A stretch of 17,545 nt of DNA from the NCBI GenBank assembly GCA_905215945.1, contig CAJMRZ010000011.1, positions 1 through 17,545 of the forward strand, read 5' to 3'. This stretch comes from an uncultured bacterium. Lineage in GTDB: Bacteria > Actinomycetota > Coriobacteriia > Coriobacteriales > Coriobacteriaceae. A program made the position numbers and the translations under genes. Shown here piece after piece: positions 16,032 to 17,545 of this stretch. The first letter of the stretch is position 1; each line of letters starts with the position of its first letter. The notes below the pieces were generated by a model. It saw only the letters and a program-made list of their open reading frames with translations. It made no database searches and was not told the DNA's origin.

Positions 16032-17432
16032 GTGTGCGCGATAATTCATTTTGGAACTGACGGTTGGCGCGCTCGCGTCGATGAGGACTTCACTGCCGAT
16101 AACGTTGCCCGTATCGCCGATGCCGTCGGCGAGTTGTGGCAAAAGACCAATCCGGGCAAAACGGTATATATAGGGTTCGACACCCGGCCCCTGGCGCGCG
16201 AGTTCGCTGAGCTTGCGGCGGGCGTGCTAGCAGCGCACGAGCTGGACGCCGTGCTCGCTTCGCGACCTGTTCCGACCCCTGCCCTTACGTGGGCGGCGGC
16301 TTATGACGGTGAGGCGTGCGGCGCGCTCATGGTGACGGGGTCCCATCATCCGCAGGGTTATCTGTGCCTCAAGATTCGCATGGGTGACGGCTCGACCGCC
16401 AACCAGGATGTCATCGAAGAGCTCGAAGAGACCATGGCTTCCGAGCCAATGGGGATCGAGGGACAATATCGCACCGCAGATATCATTCCAGACTATATGC
16501 AGGCGGTGGCATCATTTGTCGATGCCGAAGCCATCCGCGCCGCGCACCTGCGCGTGGTTGTCGATCCCATGGGCGGCGCAGCCCAGGGCTATCTAGCCGA
16601 CTTGCTGCGCGAGCTTGGCGTTGAGGTGCACGAGATTCACGCCGGGCAGGCGTCTGACCAAGAAGATATCTGCCCCGACCCCGTTGAGCCTTGGGTGGAC
16701 GCTTGCGAGCGCACGGTTATCGAGGACGGAGCTTGCGCTGGCCTGGTGACCGACGGCGACGCCGACCGTATCGGCGCGGTTGACGAGCGCGGCAGATATA
16801 TACATCCGCATCAGATCATGGCGCTCGTTTTGGGCGACTTGGTTCAATTTCGTAATTTGGAGGGGCGCGTCGTCGTCAATCTTTCGTGCTCGACGCTCGT
16901 GCGTCGCATTGCCGAGGCGCTTGGCTGCCGCGTGACCGTCAAACCAGTCGGTTTCAAATATATAGCGGCGGAGATGAAAAAGGGCGGCGTCCTCATGGGC
17001 GGCGAAGAAGCCGGTGGTATCGGCATCGCCGCGCATATGCCCGAGCGCGATGGAATCCTCGCCTGTCTGATTCTGTGTGAGCTTATGGCAAAGACGGACG
17101 CGCCTTTGGGCGTTCTGGTCGACCAACTCGAGGACAGTTTTGGTAAGACGAGTTACGGTCGACGCGATTTGCGCCTTGAGGCCGAAGATGCCGAAACGTT
17201 ACGAACCCTGCTGCCGGGCGTAAACCCCAAGTCGATTTGTGGCAAGGTGCCGCAAAACGTTAGTCATATGGATGGCTTGCGTTTGGCATTCGAGGATGAC
17301 ACGTGGTTGCTGGTCCGTCCTAGCGGGACCGAACCAGTGGTGCGCGTCTACGCCGAGGGGTTCTCGGTGGAAGAACGTGATGAGCTGCTCGATGCTGGCT
17401 GTGCTTTAGCTAGGGGGACGTATCCGCTTTAA
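16032..17432 (+). CDS. Phosphoglucomutase/phosphomannomutase-family protein
   Basis: Alpha-D-phosphohexomutases move a phosphate between C1 and C6 of hexoses, feeding glycogen, wall and capsule precursor pathways. The 466-residue protein has FGTDGWR (7-13) at the start, the catalytic phosphoserine loop TGSHHP with S104, the Mg-binding DGDADR (241-246), the sugar-specificity loop GEEAGG (324-329, more usually GEESGG) and the phosphate-binding RPSGTEP (429-435). All four functional loops are in order, so it is probably active. The loops cannot separate glucose, mannose or glucosamine phosphates, although the last (glmM) is less likely given the start and loop details. GTG at 16032 is chosen because GAGG at 16019-16022 is well placed and the protein then opens just before FGTDGWR; longer in-frame starts add unconserved residues. 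It lies after a terminator and is likely its own transcription unit. Confidence 0.92.
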   Translation: MCAIIHFGTDGWRARVDEDFTADNVARIADAVGELWQKTNPGKTVYIGFDTRPLAREFAELAAGVLAAHELDAVLASRPVPTPALTWAAAYDGEACGALMVTGSHHPQGYLCLKIRMGDGSTANQDVIEELEETMASEPMGIEGQYRTADIIPDYMQAVASFVDAEAIRAAHLRVVVDPMGGAAQGYLADLLRELGVEVHEIHAGQASDQEDICPDPVEPWVDACERTVIEDGACAGLVTDGDADRIGAVDERGRYIHPHQIMALVLGDLVQFRNLEGRVVVNLSCSTLVRRIAEALGCRVTVKPVGFKYIAAEMKKGGVLMGGEEAGGIGIAAHMPERDGILACLILCELMAKTDAPLGVLVDQLEDSFGKTSYGRRDLRLEAEDAETLRTLLPGVNPKSICGKVPQNVSHMDGLRLAFEDDTWLLVRPSGTEPVVRVYAEGFSVEERDELLDAGCALARGTYPL

Positions 17433-17545
17433 CCATGAGACTGCCTTATATAAAGAGATGCTCGGCGAGCGGTAGTTAACGGCTGGCAAACGTTAGTCGA
17501 ATCCCAAAATGTGTAGGAAATGTGTACGCCCAGATTCCCGCCCAC
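17433..17545. other. Gene-free 3' edge with a 9-bp direct repeat at 11-bp spacing
   Basis: No gene or clear terminator is visible after the phosphohexomutase stop. AAATGTGTA occurs at 17507-17515 and again at 17518-17526, one helical turn apart, in an AT-richer stretch. It could be a binding site for the next gene, which lies outside the window. Confidence 0.45.

Overview
The window reads as housekeeping chromosome from a high-GC Gram-positive bacterium of the Coriobacteriia, most like Collinsella. That assignment rests on gene order, GC-rich codon use, frequent GTG/TTG starts and remembered family resemblance; no database search was possible. No phage, CRISPR array, rRNA, tRNA or intact insertion sequence was seen.

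Region 1 (1-3017, plus strand): the 3' part of a Sua5/YrdC/YciO threonylcarbamoyl-AMP synthase gene, cut by the window edge. It is followed by glycerol kinase (glpK) and uracil phosphoribosyltransferase (upp). Region 2 (3018-10258, plus strand): an AT-richer gap with a probable promoter, then a complete F-type ATP synthase operon. Its order is small membrane protein (atpI position), atpB, atpE, atpF, atpH, atpA, atpG, atpD, atpC, and it ends at a very strong intrinsic terminator hairpin. Genes within it are tightly packed, with 1-nt and 11-nt overlaps; the one long spacer (atpB-atpE) has several potential hairpins. The subunit c sequence points to proton rather than sodium coupling.

Region 3 (10272-12914, plus strand): murA, starting on TTG only 13 nt after the terminator's T run, and a LytR-CpsA-Psr (LCP) envelope protein. 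Together they make a peptidoglycan precursor and attach polymers to the wall. Region 4 (12804-13179): a gene-free convergent intergenic stretch with a stop-adjacent palindrome, terminators for both flanking genes, and a degenerate four-unit repeat of 27-28 bp.

Region 5 (13180-15907): pepT (tripeptidase) on the minus strand, divergent from a short DtxR/MntR-type metalloregulator that shares an apparent operon with a homocysteine S-methyltransferase-like gene. A perfect 8-2-8 inverted repeat between the divergent genes is a good candidate operator. Region 6 (15908-17545): a phosphoglucomutase/phosphomannomutase-family gene with its own upstream region, then a gene-free edge.

Most of the window is ordinary core genome. 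The best leads are the operator-like dyad beside the metalloregulator, the degenerate repeat array between the LCP gene and pepT, the terminator placed just before murA, and lineage-specific features of the ATP synthase (signal-peptide-like start of subunit b, short subunit c, unrecognised protein at the atpI position, small insertion in subunit alpha). I found no convincing new multi-gene system.
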